The notes: generated from the sequence alone by a model not told the origin. A DNA stretch of 51,350 bases from Lachnospiraceae bacterium (GCA_024405155.1 JAKSPC010000010.1:1-51350), one strand, 5' to 3'; positions 22,184 through 30,330 are shown, counted from the first letter of the stretch. Numbers and translations: made by a program.

Positions 22184-24442
22184 TCAAAGCCTGTTTCTCT
22201 GGATCTTTCCGCTGATGGTCTTGGGGAGGCTCTCCTTGAAGACAACGATACGCGGATACTTATAGGGTGCCGTATGCTCCTTAACGTAGGACTGGATCTC
22301 TTTTACCAGTGCCTCGGAAGGTGTGTAGCCTTTTACCAGAACGATGCTGGCCTTTACCACCTGCCCGCGGACGGGGTCCGGTTCCGGCGATACGCCGCAC
22401 TCCAGAACGTAAGGAAGCTCCATAATGACATTTTCGATCTCGAAAGGCCCGATGCGGTATCCGGAAGACTTGATCACGTCGTCCACACGGCCCACGTACC
22501 AGTAGAAATCGTCCTCGTCCCGGTAAGCCAGGTCACCGGTGTGGTAGAACCCGTCGTGCCATGCTTCCTTGGTGCTGTCCGCATTGTTGTAATAACCCTT
22601 GAAAAGTCCGCAGGGAACACCGTCTTTCGTGCTGACCACGATCTCGCCCGGTTCGCCGTCGGGAACGGGTTCGCCGTCCGCGTCCAGAAGGGAAATGTTG
22701 TAAAGCGGAGAAGCTTTTCCCATGGAGCCGATCTTGATCACGTCGCCGATCAGGTTGCCGATGCCAAGCGTCATCTCCGTCTGGCCGTAACCCTCTGCGA
22801 TGTGAAGCCCCGTTGCTTCCAGGAACTTCTTGTAGACCTCCGGATTCAATGCTTCGCCGGCCGTCGTCATATGACGGATGGAGGACAGATCGTACTTTGA
22901 CAGATCGCCGCGGATCAGCATGCGGAGCATGGTGGGCGGCGCGCAGAATGTGGTAATGTTGTATTTTGCGAACATGGGAAGGATCCTGTCCGCATCGAAC
23001 TTGTTGAAATCATAGACGAAGACCGCGCTCTCGCAGAGCCACTGACCGTAGAGCTTGCCCCAAAGGGACTTGCCCCATCCCGTCTCGGAGATGGTGAAGT
23101 GCAGACCGTCGTCGGTGACGCCGTGCCAGTACTTGGCGGTGATATAGTGACCCAGAGCATACTTGTAGGAATGCTCGGCGATCTTGGGATATCCGGAAGT
23201 TCCGGAGGTAAAGAACATGATCATGGTATCGTCGCCGCAGGCGGAATTTTCGGAACGATAGAAATGAGCACTGTACATGGACATTTCCTCGTCGAAATTG
23301 TGCCAGCCTTCGCGGGTGCCGTTCACGATGATCTTATTTTCCAGTGTCTGAGCGGTTTCGTTGGCCTTCTCCACTTCTTCCGCCACGTCACCGTCCGCGG
23401 TGCAGACGATGGCTGTTACACCGGCCGAGGTGAACCGGTATTCAAAGTCATGTTTTTTCAGCTGATTGGTAGCCGGAATGGCAATGGCGCCCAGCTTGTG
23501 CAGACCAAGGATGGCCACCCAGAACTGATAGTGGCGCTTAAGGACCAGCATTACCCTGTCGCCTTTTCTGATGCCCAGGGACTTGAAGTAGTTTGCCGCC
23601 TGATTGGAGGCACGTTTCAGATCCTTAAAGGTAAATCTCCGCTCCGTACCGTCATCCGAAATGTGCAGCATGGCCAGCTTGTCCGGGGATTTCTTCGCAA
23701 TGGCATCCACGATGTCGAAAGCAAAGTTGAAAGTATCCTCATTGGTAAAGGAGATGCTCTCCAGAAGTCCTTCTTCGTTCTCCGTGGTATGAATGAATTT
23801 CGAGCAGACGTAGTTCTTTTCCTCCTCGTGGCTGCGGCCCAGAAGAGTATTTCTGACAACGGTCTCTGACTGATCTTCGCCGGGAAGGACCACTGCCAGG
23901 AACAGACAGTCGGCGCCGTCCACGGCGATCATGCCGTGAGGCGTGGAACTGTTGTAGTATATGCTGTCGCCTTCGCTCAAGTATTCAACGTTGTCGCCTA
24001 CCTGCACCTTGAGACGGCCCTGCATGACGTAGTCGAATTCCTGACCGCTGTGCTTGGTCATGTGGATGGGAGCGTCCTGCAGCCTGGGATCGTACTCGTA
24101 ACGTACCCAGTAGGGCTCGGATATCTTCTGGCGGAACATGGGGGCCAGGTTTCTGATCTCAATGCCCTCTTCCTTTGCCGTGGCCTGTCCTTCGCCCTTT
24201 CTGGTCACCGTATAGGAAGAAAGACGGGCACTGCGGCCTTCCAGCAGATCGCTCATACCTACGCCGAAGGCCAGGGAACACTTGTGAATGAAGGTGAACG
24301 GGAAGTCCAGCTGTCCCGCTTCATACTTCACATAATCTTCCGTGCTGACTTCCGTCTTCTGCGCCATCTGCTCCACGGTAAAGTCCATGATGAGACGCAT
24401 TTCCCGGATACGAGCCGCGATGTCCTGCAGTTGATTTTCCAT
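22184..24442 (-). CDS. XRE-cupin-acyl-CoA synthetase fusion, paralog 2
   Basis: 752 residues from ATG 24442, which follows GGGGGATT; an in-frame TTG at 24454 overlaps the ribosome site and is not preferred. The architecture equals paralog 1: XRE domain (IREMRLIMDFTVEQMAQKTE), cupin (KHSGQEFDYVMQGRLKV; EGDSIYYNSSTPHG), then the acyl-CoA synthetase (TSGTSGYPK, GYGQTE, TISGKIQRN). The synthetase halves are much alike; the XRE and linker regions have diverged more, so the two may bind different DNA sites or acids. It is the first gene of the long minus-strand locus. Its leader contains a large inverted structure (24466-24614). No clear promoter was found between it and the upstream terminator. 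Confidence 0.9.
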   Translation of the reverse strand: MENQLQDIAARIREMRLIMDFTVEQMAQKTEVSTEDYVKYEAGQLDFPFTFIHKCSLAFGVGMSDLLEGRSARLSSYTVTRKGEGQATAKEEGIEIRNLAPMFRQKISEPYWVRYEYDPRLQDAPIHMTKHSGQEFDYVMQGRLKVQVGDNVEYLSEGDSIYYNSSTPHGMIAVDGADCLFLAVVLPGEDQSETVVRNTLLGRSHEEEKNYVCSKFIHTTENEEGLLESISFTNEDTFNFAFDIVDAIAKKSPDKLAMLHISDDGTERRFTFKDLKRASNQAANYFKSLGIRKGDRVMLVLKRHYQFWVAILGLHKLGAIAIPATNQLKKHDFEYRFTSAGVTAIVCTADGDVAEEVEKANETAQTLENKIIVNGTREGWHNFDEEMSMYSAHFYRSENSACGDDTMIMFFTSGTSGYPKIAEHSYKYALGHYITAKYWHGVTDDGLHFTISETGWGKSLWGKLYGQWLCESAVFVYDFNKFDADRILPMFAKYNITTFCAPPTMLRMLIRGDLSKYDLSSIRHMTTAGEALNPEVYKKFLEATGLHIAEGYGQTEMTLGIGNLIGDVIKIGSMGKASPLYNISLLDADGEPVPDGEPGEIVVSTKDGVPCGLFKGYYNNADSTKEAWHDGFYHTGDLAYRDEDDFYWYVGRVDDVIKSSGYRIGPFEIENVIMELPYVLECGVSPEPDPVRGQVVKASIVLVKGYTPSEALVKEIQSYVKEHTAPYKYPRIVVFKESLPKTISGKIQRNRL

Positions 24443-24465
24443 ATAATCCCCCAATCACTTATTTC

Positions 24466-24614
24466 AGAAACCAGTCAGCATCCGTCAGGCGATTCGCATT
24501 CCGCTTCGCTTCATGCTCATGACCTGCCGTCTGCCAGTCGCCGTACATGGATTTTCCGAAAAAAGCTGGCAAGCCATCTTTTTTCGCCAAACCCTGTACT
24601 ACTGACTGGTTTCT
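24466..24614. other. Large inverted structure in the leader of the XRE-cupin-acyl-CoA synthetase locus
   Basis: Perfect 13-bp arms AGAAACCAGTCAG (24466-24478) and CTGACTGGTTTCT (24602-24614) enclose about 120 bp. Inside are GGCGA (24488-24492) with TCGCC (24538-24542) and a strong hairpin 24557-24586 (CGAAAAAAG with CTTTTTTCG around TGGC/GCCA) that has the A-stem-T form of an intrinsic terminator. No target-site duplication flanks the arms. It could be a structured leader RNA with an attenuator or a small palindromic element. Confidence 0.5.
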
Positions 24615-24624
24615 TCTACAAGCA

Positions 24625-24655
24625 AAAAGGTTTGAGCCCGTGTCTCAAACCTTTT
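24625..24655 (-). terminator. Intrinsic terminator after the 26-codon gene
   Basis: Perfect 12-bp stem AAAAGGTTTGAG / CTCAAACCTTTT with a 7-nt loop and T-run on the minus strand, about 40 bp after the small gene's stop. Confidence 0.92.
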
Positions 24656-24693
24656 GTTCTTTGATTTAACTTATACGTTGTTAATCAGGAGCT

Positions 24694-24774
24694 TCAGTTA
24701 TCCGACACGCCGAAATGGACATTCATGAGAATGCCGATAATGACGAGTAGAATAATGACGGATGCGTACTGCAT
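24694..24774 (-). CDS. 26-residue single-span membrane peptide
   Basis: Starts MQYASVIILLVIIGILM and ends with the short polar tail NVHFGVSDN, so it has one transmembrane segment and almost no soluble part. AGGAG precedes ATG 24774 by 6 nt. A near-consensus promoter lies at 24803-24831 and a strong terminator at 24625-24655, making a complete monocistronic unit. A longer in-frame start (encoding MNTSFFQEQV before this Met) overlaps the -10 box and cannot lie on this transcript. I do not recognise the family. The shape fits small subunits or modulators of membrane complexes, or a toxin-like peptide; no antitoxin partner is seen. Confidence 0.75.
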   Translation of the reverse strand: MQYASVIILLVIIGILMNVHFGVSDN

Positions 24775-24802
24775 AACCTGCTCCTGAAAAAATGATGTGT
24801 TC

Positions 24803-24831
24803 ATAATAATCCCGTTTTTGGCAAAAGTCAA
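24803..24831 (-). promoter_or_regulatory. Promoter of the 26-codon membrane peptide gene
   Basis: Minus strand: -35 TTGACT (24826-24831), 17 bp spacer, -10 TATTAT (24803-24808). The predicted leader to ATG 24774 is about 20 nt and contains the ribosome site. Confidence 0.75.
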
Positions 24832-24856
24832 TAAAAAATGGCGACTTTTTTGGGTA

Positions 24857-25654
24857 TTATGCAAAATTTTGTCTGTCGTAATCCTTCCATAACATTTCAT
24901 CCACCGGGGCATCGTCTCGACAGAGATTCTGGTCTGTCCTTCCTTCGATGTAATGAAGCAGCCGGCAGATCTCCCGGCTCTCGCACACCTTTGCCACGGC
25001 ATTTCCGACCGGGTATTCCCTCTGCAGTCCGAAATGAAGGAAGATCGGCTCAAATTTGGGATAATAGACGGAGATCGGACACGCATGCCGTCTGACCTGA
25101 GTCATATGTTCGTCCCCGTTTTCATCGATCACCGGAATGTCACGAAGATCTTCCGTAAGACGCTCCGGAACGTCGATCATTTCCTCGATGCCGTGGATCA
25201 TGGTGTTTCTGTCATGCCCCACGCCCAGAAGAAACATCTTCGCGTTCCGCGCAAGGAGTTTTCCGGTGATGCCAGCGGGATCCGCCGGAGATGACGCGTT
25301 CAGTTCCCCATCCACGAAGGAACGGGCATCCTTCCCGAAGGCGGCCACGGAATGTGTGGGATGCAGAGAACGCACGCCGTCTTTCCGGAAAGCCGCGATC
25401 TGAGACACGATCCCGGTACACGGCACGGAGGAACGCACGTCAAACACCGGTTCCGTTCTCGGAACGGTATGCCACGTATGGGTGGGGATCACAAGAAGCC
25501 CGTCCGAAAGCACGTCCCGAAAAGCATCGATCAGCGTATCCGCTCCGCCTTCCACCGGTCCCACGGCTCTCATGGAAGTATGAAGCATCACGGTATCGTC
25601 ATTCCTGATCCCTGCAGTTCTTATCTGCGCTGCCAGTTCTTCCTTTGTATACAT
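24857..25654 (-). CDS. AAC(3)-family aminoglycoside N-acetyltransferase-like protein
   Basis: 265 residues from ATG 25654 (family-type start MYTKEELAAQI); the frame extends 12 codons upstream into the preceding gene without a better start. Family motifs include VMLHTSMRAVG, the HPTHSVAAFG stretch with the conserved His, and LLGVGHDRNTMIHGIEE. The fold transfers acetyl from acetyl-CoA to an amino group. Many AAC(3)-like proteins outside resistance islands have other amine substrates. It is 7 bp after a beta-helix gene and last in the glycerate kinase/beta-helix operon, so an amino-sugar or sugar-amine substrate is more likely than a clinical aminoglycoside. This is inference from context. Confidence 0.82.
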   Translation of the reverse strand: MYTKEELAAQIRTAGIRNDDTVMLHTSMRAVGPVEGGADTLIDAFRDVLSDGLLVIPTHTWHTVPRTEPVFDVRSSVPCTGIVSQIAAFRKDGVRSLHPTHSVAAFGKDARSFVDGELNASSPADPAGITGKLLARNAKMFLLGVGHDRNTMIHGIEEMIDVPERLTEDLRDIPVIDENGDEHMTQVRRHACPISVYYPKFEPIFLHFGLQREYPVGNAVAKVCESREICRLLHYIEGRTDQNLCRDDAPVDEMLWKDYDRQNFA

Positions 25655-25661
25655 TTCCCTG

Positions 25662-26996
25662 TCACTCCCACACCACTTCGGATGTCTCATCGCAGACGAT
25701 CCTGTTCACGATGTCTTCGCTCCTGATGTCCTCCAGGTGCACCCTGACGCCTCCGGATACGGAGACTCCCGTACCGACCGGATCCGTTTCCGCATGGGAA
25801 ATGCTCATGTCACCCTTCACATTCGGGAGGTTCACAAAGTATCCTTTATACTTTTCCCGTTCCACGGTCTCCCCATGGGGATACTTCGGCTGTTCCGTAC
25901 CGAAATACAGATGACTGAGCGTTACGTTTTCAAGGACCATTCCGTCTGAGACCGTATCAAAGAAATTGCGGCACTGACCAAAGGAATGAATGTTTGAAAA
26001 CTCCGCATCCGCACATACGTGAGCAAGTCTTACCGCCGAGGTCGCCCTGGTGTACACATTCTTTACCGTGATCTTCGCCGTATCCCCCGGTTTTCCGGGC
26101 TGATCATGGAAATAAAAAGGAGAACCGATCCCGATCCCCAGCCTTGGCTGGAAGGAATTGCGGTCGGAAGAATCCATCACGGTATCGATATCGATGTTGT
26201 ATTCCCGGTTCCCGTCGTGATTCAGAAGGCGGATCAGATTGCAGTTATGGGACGCAGCCTTGATATTGCGGACTTTCACGTCATGAATGTCACCGGAATG
26301 TCCGGCCACCTTCCGCGCCATCTCATTCTTTCCATTGAGCGCGGTAAACGCGACCACGTCGTCTCCGGTCCGGCCGGTAAAGTTTTCCAGCAGGAAATCA
26401 TGACAGCCGATCCTCAGGTCGAACCCGTCGAGATTCGGAACGTGAGGGATCGCCTCAAAATAAATGTTCTTATACACGGCGTTGCAGACGCACTCATGGA
26501 CGATCGCCCACCAGCGCTGATCCTTTAAATGAAGGTTCCTTACCTCCAGTCCGTCCACGTTCATAAACTGCAGGATGCACTGAACATACATGGAGTCCGG
26601 AAGATGATAGTGTCTGACAGTCTTTTCCAGCAGGTGATTGTGCTCGCCGCCGGAAAGGATCACGTGCCCTTCCCCGATCACTTTGATGTTTTTCACGCAG
26701 TGTTCCGGATCCCTGACCCATTCCGGATCGTCGGCATGCTCGTTCATGATGAGATTCTCGTAGGATCCCTTCGCCTGCTCCATATAGCAGTTATCCAGAA
26801 GCAGCGTAAAATCGTGGGGCAGCTCGATGGCATGCATGAGAGACCACCGGTTCTCCCCCGTTCTTTTGTTGTACCGCGGGATCTTTACCGCACGGCATCC
26901 ATCCTCACAGGCGCGTCTGATCGCCGCACGGATAGTCTCATGATCTCCCTCTGTGCATATCGTATCATTTGCGTTAATGTATTTTTCCATCTGCAT
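25662..26996 (-). CDS. Right-handed beta-helix protein, GH28/pectate-lyase-like (C)
   Basis: 444 residues. Begins with the pectate-lyase-superfamily-like INANDTICTEGDHETIRAAI in broken form (INAND, ETIRAAI), then strand-turn repeats rich in N/V/I. NLDGFDLRIGCHDF followed by GRTGDDVVAF resembles the NTD and GDD motifs of GH28 polysaccharide hydrolases. No signal peptide, so it acts in the cytoplasm, unlike most polysaccharide-active beta-helices; an oligosaccharide or glycoside taken up by the cell would be a suitable substrate. It is 8 bp downstream of beta-helix B. The first codon may be ATG 26996 or the ATG two codons later; no strong ribosome site distinguishes them. Confidence 0.8.
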   Translation of the reverse strand: MQMEKYINANDTICTEGDHETIRAAIRRACEDGCRAVKIPRYNKRTGENRWSLMHAIELPHDFTLLLDNCYMEQAKGSYENLIMNEHADDPEWVRDPEHCVKNIKVIGEGHVILSGGEHNHLLEKTVRHYHLPDSMYVQCILQFMNVDGLEVRNLHLKDQRWWAIVHECVCNAVYKNIYFEAIPHVPNLDGFDLRIGCHDFLLENFTGRTGDDVVAFTALNGKNEMARKVAGHSGDIHDVKVRNIKAASHNCNLIRLLNHDGNREYNIDIDTVMDSSDRNSFQPRLGIGIGSPFYFHDQPGKPGDTAKITVKNVYTRATSAVRLAHVCADAEFSNIHSFGQCRNFFDTVSDGMVLENVTLSHLYFGTEQPKYPHGETVEREKYKGYFVNLPNVKGDMSISHAETDPVGTGVSVSGGVRVHLEDIRSEDIVNRIVCDETSEVVWE

Positions 26997-27004
26997 GACC
27001 CCGT

Positions 27005-27835
27005 TTAGCCGAAATAGCAGTGTCTGACCGGATTATTGAGAAGTTTTTCGTTTTCCGTGCCGGTAAACTCTGTTGCCGAGATATTGAAATACCGCTTCTT
27101 GTCCAGGGTCTCGTTTTCGTGTCCGATGACGATCCCTGTGCCGCAGGTCTTTGTATGGTCGTACTGCACGTTGAATACGCCGCTCTCTTCGGAAGCACCG
27201 ATAAAGAGTGCCGTCTGCGCCTGCATTTCATTTTCGCGGATGATCAGTTCATGAATATCCGTATCCTTTCCCATGACGTACCGGTCATCACATAGCGAGG
27301 CATCTGCCGCGAAAGCGTTCTTTTCCGCTTCGAAACGGTTGTACTGAACGATGAAGTTGTTGCAGCCCCTCATAAGGACCACTGCCGCATCTCCATCGGA
27401 ACGAACGGTGTTCCTTTCCATCCTCACCTCACGGCAGAATTCAAAGCTCACGGAACCGTTGATCTCCATGTCCTCGATCACAAGGTTGCCGGCATGCCAG
27501 AACCTGATATTGCCGTTCAGGGAAGCTTTTCCCTCGGAAATAATGTAGATCCACTTGTCTTCAAAAGACCAGCTGGCCTTTTCCGCATTGCCGCAGATCT
27601 CGTTCTCAAACAGCACGGGCGCGGTCCCCGTCACGGTAACGCCGTCCAGAAATTTGAGCTCCGTTCCCGCCGGGATCTTTACCGTCTCTTCGATCACAAG
27701 GTCTCTGTCCACGATCACTTTCCCGATATCTTCCCCGGCAGAAAGATAAAGCGCTTTCTGCAGTTTTTCCGTATCGCTTCTTCCGGCTTCTATGTCATCG
27801 GGTGTCACGTACCCTCTGATCCTCAGTTCTTCCAT
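27005..27835 (-). CDS. Right-handed beta-helix protein (B), lacking the GDD motif
   Basis: 276 residues, shorter than its neighbours. It shows parallel beta-helix periodicity (NLVIEDMEINGSV, FIVQYNRFEAEKN, LIIRENEMQAQ) but no NTD/GDD catalytic pair, so it may be a binding or partner protein, not a hydrolase. The ribosome site GAGGAGG is formed by the last codons of beta-helix A, and ATG 27835 directly follows that stop, giving tight translational coupling. No signal peptide. Function unknown; closely linked to the other two beta-helix proteins. Confidence 0.72.
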   Translation of the reverse strand: MEELRIRGYVTPDDIEAGRSDTEKLQKALYLSAGEDIGKVIVDRDLVIEETVKIPAGTELKFLDGVTVTGTAPVLFENEICGNAEKASWSFEDKWIYIISEGKASLNGNIRFWHAGNLVIEDMEINGSVSFEFCREVRMERNTVRSDGDAAVVLMRGCNNFIVQYNRFEAEKNAFAADASLCDDRYVMGKDTDIHELIIRENEMQAQTALFIGASEESGVFNVQYDHTKTCGTGIVIGHENETLDKKRYFNISATEFTGTENEKLLNNPVRHCYFG

Positions 27836-29002
27836 TTATATATCCTCCTCATCCACGTCGATCAGCTTTTCCACTTTGAGATCTCCCTTAATGTTGTCCG
27901 CGACCACGGGAAGCGCCCCGATCGCATACCGGGAGATAAAAGAGGTGCTGTTGTTCGGTTCACTGCCTTTTCCGTAGTACAGCCTCCGGAACCGGACGTT
28001 TTCCGTCTGTACTTCGCAGGAACTGTTATTGATGATGTTGATATTGTCACCGAACGTGAATACGTTTTCAAAACAGGAATCGGAAAAAGAGCCGTTCAGG
28101 GAAAACGTGTTCACGGCACTGGAAAACGCATTCACAAGGCGGATCCCGGAAATGTCGGAAGGAACTGCCGGATGCAGCTCCGCTTCCCGGTCTCCGATAT
28201 GTACATTCGCATGGATCCTCTTTTTGTCGAAGAAATCCGAAGAGTCCACGATGCCGTCCATCCGGATATCGCGGATCTTATGCCCGCCGTTCGCCCGGAT
28301 ATGGACGATGGATTCGAATTTCGGGTCAGTAACGATATTCCTTAGCCGCACGCCGCGGATCTCCGCGTCTGCGGTCACCGGATACCTTTTGGAATCCGCG
28401 AAGATATAGACCGTGTCGTCTCCCGTTCGGCCCGTCAGGTTTTCAACGCTTATGTTTCTGCAGCCGCATCCGATCAGCACGCCGTAAAGATCTTTCACGT
28501 GCGGCACCATTTCAAACCACAGGTCCTCTATCCTGACGTCTTCGGAATGATCGACCATGACGGAAGCCCATCTTGCCATTTCAAACCGGATATTTCTGAT
28601 AACGGCGTGGCTTGCGTGACGGAACTTTAGGAGCGCGTTCACGCTGACGTCCGGAAGACCGTACTTTCCGGACATGTTGTTGGAAAGATAATTCCATTCC
28701 CCGCCGGAAAGAACGGCGCTGCCCTCTCCGATGATTGAAAAACCGGAGGCACCGTCTCTGTTCCGGAACATATTGTCATAGATCCCCGTTTTCAGCACCA
28801 GGCGGCAGTTGTCAAGCAGGACCGTGACACCGGTCCCCACAAGAATCGCTTTTCCGATATGCCATTCGTTACTGTCTCCGGATACGTTAAAGCGCGGTAT
28901 CCGTACGGTGTCTCCCGGGGATGCCGCATCGATGGCCTTTTGAATGATATCCGCATCCGCCGCTCCGGGTGATACAAAATCATTGGCATTAATGATACGC
29001 AT
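27836..29002 (-). CDS. Right-handed beta-helix protein, GH28-like (A)
   Basis: 388 residues. INANDFVSPGAADADIIQKAI is the typical opening of cytoplasmic pectate-lyase-like proteins (seen as INANDFVSPG and IIQKAIDAA). Repeated helix rungs follow, with LYGVLIGCGCRNISV and GRTGDDTVYIFAD matching the catalytic rungs of beta-helix C. A and C are thus paralogs with GDD, B without. AAGGAG precedes ATG 29002 by 8 nt; the glycerate kinase stop is 14 bp upstream. No secretion signal. Substrate unknown; probably a sugar-acid-containing compound given the adjacent kinase. Confidence 0.78.
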   Translation of the reverse strand: MRIINANDFVSPGAADADIIQKAIDAASPGDTVRIPRFNVSGDSNEWHIGKAILVGTGVTVLLDNCRLVLKTGIYDNMFRNRDGASGFSIIGEGSAVLSGGEWNYLSNNMSGKYGLPDVSVNALLKFRHASHAVIRNIRFEMARWASVMVDHSEDVRIEDLWFEMVPHVKDLYGVLIGCGCRNISVENLTGRTGDDTVYIFADSKRYPVTADAEIRGVRLRNIVTDPKFESIVHIRANGGHKIRDIRMDGIVDSSDFFDKKRIHANVHIGDREAELHPAVPSDISGIRLVNAFSSAVNTFSLNGSFSDSCFENVFTFGDNINIINNSSCEVQTENVRFRRLYYGKGSEPNNSTSFISRYAIGALPVVADNIKGDLKVEKLIDVDEEDI

Positions 29003-29016
29003 TAATGGTTCTCCTT

Positions 29017-30279
29017 TTATTCGGGTGTATCAGAATATTGCCGGCGGATGAGAAGTACCGTCAGATCATTGACGTTGGTACCGGTGGGGCCGGTCATGAT
29101 GAGGCCGTCCGCTTCCTTAAGAGCATGGTAAGCGTCATTCTCTTTCAGCACGTCATCGATGGCGATGCCCTTTTTTCGCAGAAGATCCGCCGTTTTTCCG
29201 TCCACGATGCCGCCGGCGGCATCCGTTGGTCCGTCGGTCCCGTCAGAGCCCAGGGAAAAGATGAGGGTATCGGAAAGTCCGTCGATTTCCGCTGCCGCAC
29301 TCAAGGCCAGTTCCTGGTTCCTTCCGCCCTTCCCCTTTCCGGTTAGATGTACCACGGTCTCGCCGCCTGCGATGTAGGCAAGCGACCTGCCGTCCTTCTG
29401 ATGATCTTTAGCGATGGCGCCCAGAAATCTCCCTGCTTCCTTTGCCTCGCAGGCAAGGCGCGCCGTCAGAAAGACCGGTTCATAGCCAAGGCCCTCACAG
29501 GTCTTTTCGGCCGAAGCACACAGCTGGGATACGCTCCCCGTCACATACGTGACAACGTTTTTAAGTTCCTTGGGCGTTTCTTCCCGCATGAGTTCCCTTG
29601 CCCTGTCCGACAGTTTCAGACCGTATTTTTTGATGATAATCTCTGCGTCTTTTGCCGTGGAGGAATCCGGATAGGCGGGGCCGGATGCGATCATGTCCAG
29701 AGGGTCACCGATGATGTCGCTTAAAATAATGGAGATCACCCGGGCCGGCCGGCAGGCGAGAGCAAACTTCCCTCCCTTCACCGCGGAAAGCCTTTTTCTG
29801 ATGGTGTTGGTCTCCGTGATGGCTGCGCCGCAGGCAAGGAGCTGACCGGTGATGTCTTTCAGTTCCTCTCCGGAAACGAGAGGCTTTTCAAACAGGGCCG
29901 ACCCGCCGCCGGAAACCAGGAACAGGACCGTGTCCCTTTCCGAAAGGCCGGAAACCATCTGCAGCGCTTTTTCCGCCGCATGGAAGGAATTTTCATCCGG
30001 TACGGGATGACCGGCTTCGCAAATGACAAGGCCGGGAATTTCTCCCTCTGCGTGATCATATTTGGTGATCACGATACCGCTTACGTTTTCTCTGTAAAGT
30101 CCCTTTTCCTCCAGCTTGTCACAAGCGGCCTTTGCCATAGACCAGGCTGCCTTTCCGATGGCAACAACAATAAGCCTGCCGCCGGCAAGATCCAGTTGTT
30201 CCAGAGTGTCTCCTACGGCCTTTCGGGGACTTGCGGTCTCCAGGGCGTTTCTGATGATCAGTTCTGCGTCTTTTCTCAT
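29017..30279 (-). CDS. Glycerate 2-kinase (GckA/MOFRL type)
   Basis: 420 residues from ATG 30279. Typical opening RKDAELIIRNALE, then VVAIGKAAWSMAKAA, FLVSGGGSALFEKP (nucleotide/substrate loop), ILSDIIGDPLDMIASGP and, at the C-terminus, the MOFRL-like segment SLGSDGTDGPTDAAGG. The family phosphorylates D-glycerate to 2-phosphoglycerate. An upstream in-frame GTG (30306) lies in the preceding terminator loop. No Shine-Dalgarno is evident for the ATG, the same situation as at the GDPD gene. As first gene before three beta-helix proteins it suggests that their product yields glycerate, as in hexuronate or aldarate breakdown. Confidence 0.9.
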   Translation of the reverse strand: MRKDAELIIRNALETASPRKAVGDTLEQLDLAGGRLIVVAIGKAAWSMAKAACDKLEEKGLYRENVSGIVITKYDHAEGEIPGLVICEAGHPVPDENSFHAAEKALQMVSGLSERDTVLFLVSGGGSALFEKPLVSGEELKDITGQLLACGAAITETNTIRKRLSAVKGGKFALACRPARVISIILSDIIGDPLDMIASGPAYPDSSTAKDAEIIIKKYGLKLSDRARELMREETPKELKNVVTYVTGSVSQLCASAEKTCEGLGYEPVFLTARLACEAKEAGRFLGAIAKDHQKDGRSLAYIAGGETVVHLTGKGKGGRNQELALSAAAEIDGLSDTLIFSLGSDGTDGPTDAAGGIVDGKTADLLRKKGIAIDDVLKENDAYHALKEADGLIMTGPTGTNVNDLTVLLIRRQYSDTPE

Positions 30280-30286
30280 AATAAAT

Positions 30287-30314
30287 AATTGGGGCGCCGT
30301 TTTCACGACGCCCC
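30287..30314 (-). terminator. Intrinsic terminator of the YjbQ-family gene
   Basis: Stem GGGGCGTCG / CGGCGCCCC (one G-T pair) with loop TGAAAA and an A/T-rich tail on the minus strand, 17 bp after the YjbQ stop. It ends only 8 bp before the glycerate kinase start codon. Confidence 0.75.
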
Positions 30315-30330
30315 GGAAGCATTTGCTTAA

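Noticed and set aside
24466-24614. MITE or insertion element interpretation of the 13-bp inverted arms
   Set aside because: No target-site duplication and no second copy in the window; a leader structure is equally likely, so it was not called mobile.
24694-25086. 130-codon frame containing the 26-residue peptide
   Set aside because: Its first part is antisense-like sequence overlapping the end of the AAC(3)-like gene and lies upstream of the predicted promoter; only the last 26 codons have a ribosome site and transcript support.
24857-25654. Calling the AAC(3)-like gene an antibiotic resistance gene
   Set aside because: The family includes many non-resistance acetyltransferases, and the operon context is carbohydrate catabolism, with no mobile element nearby.
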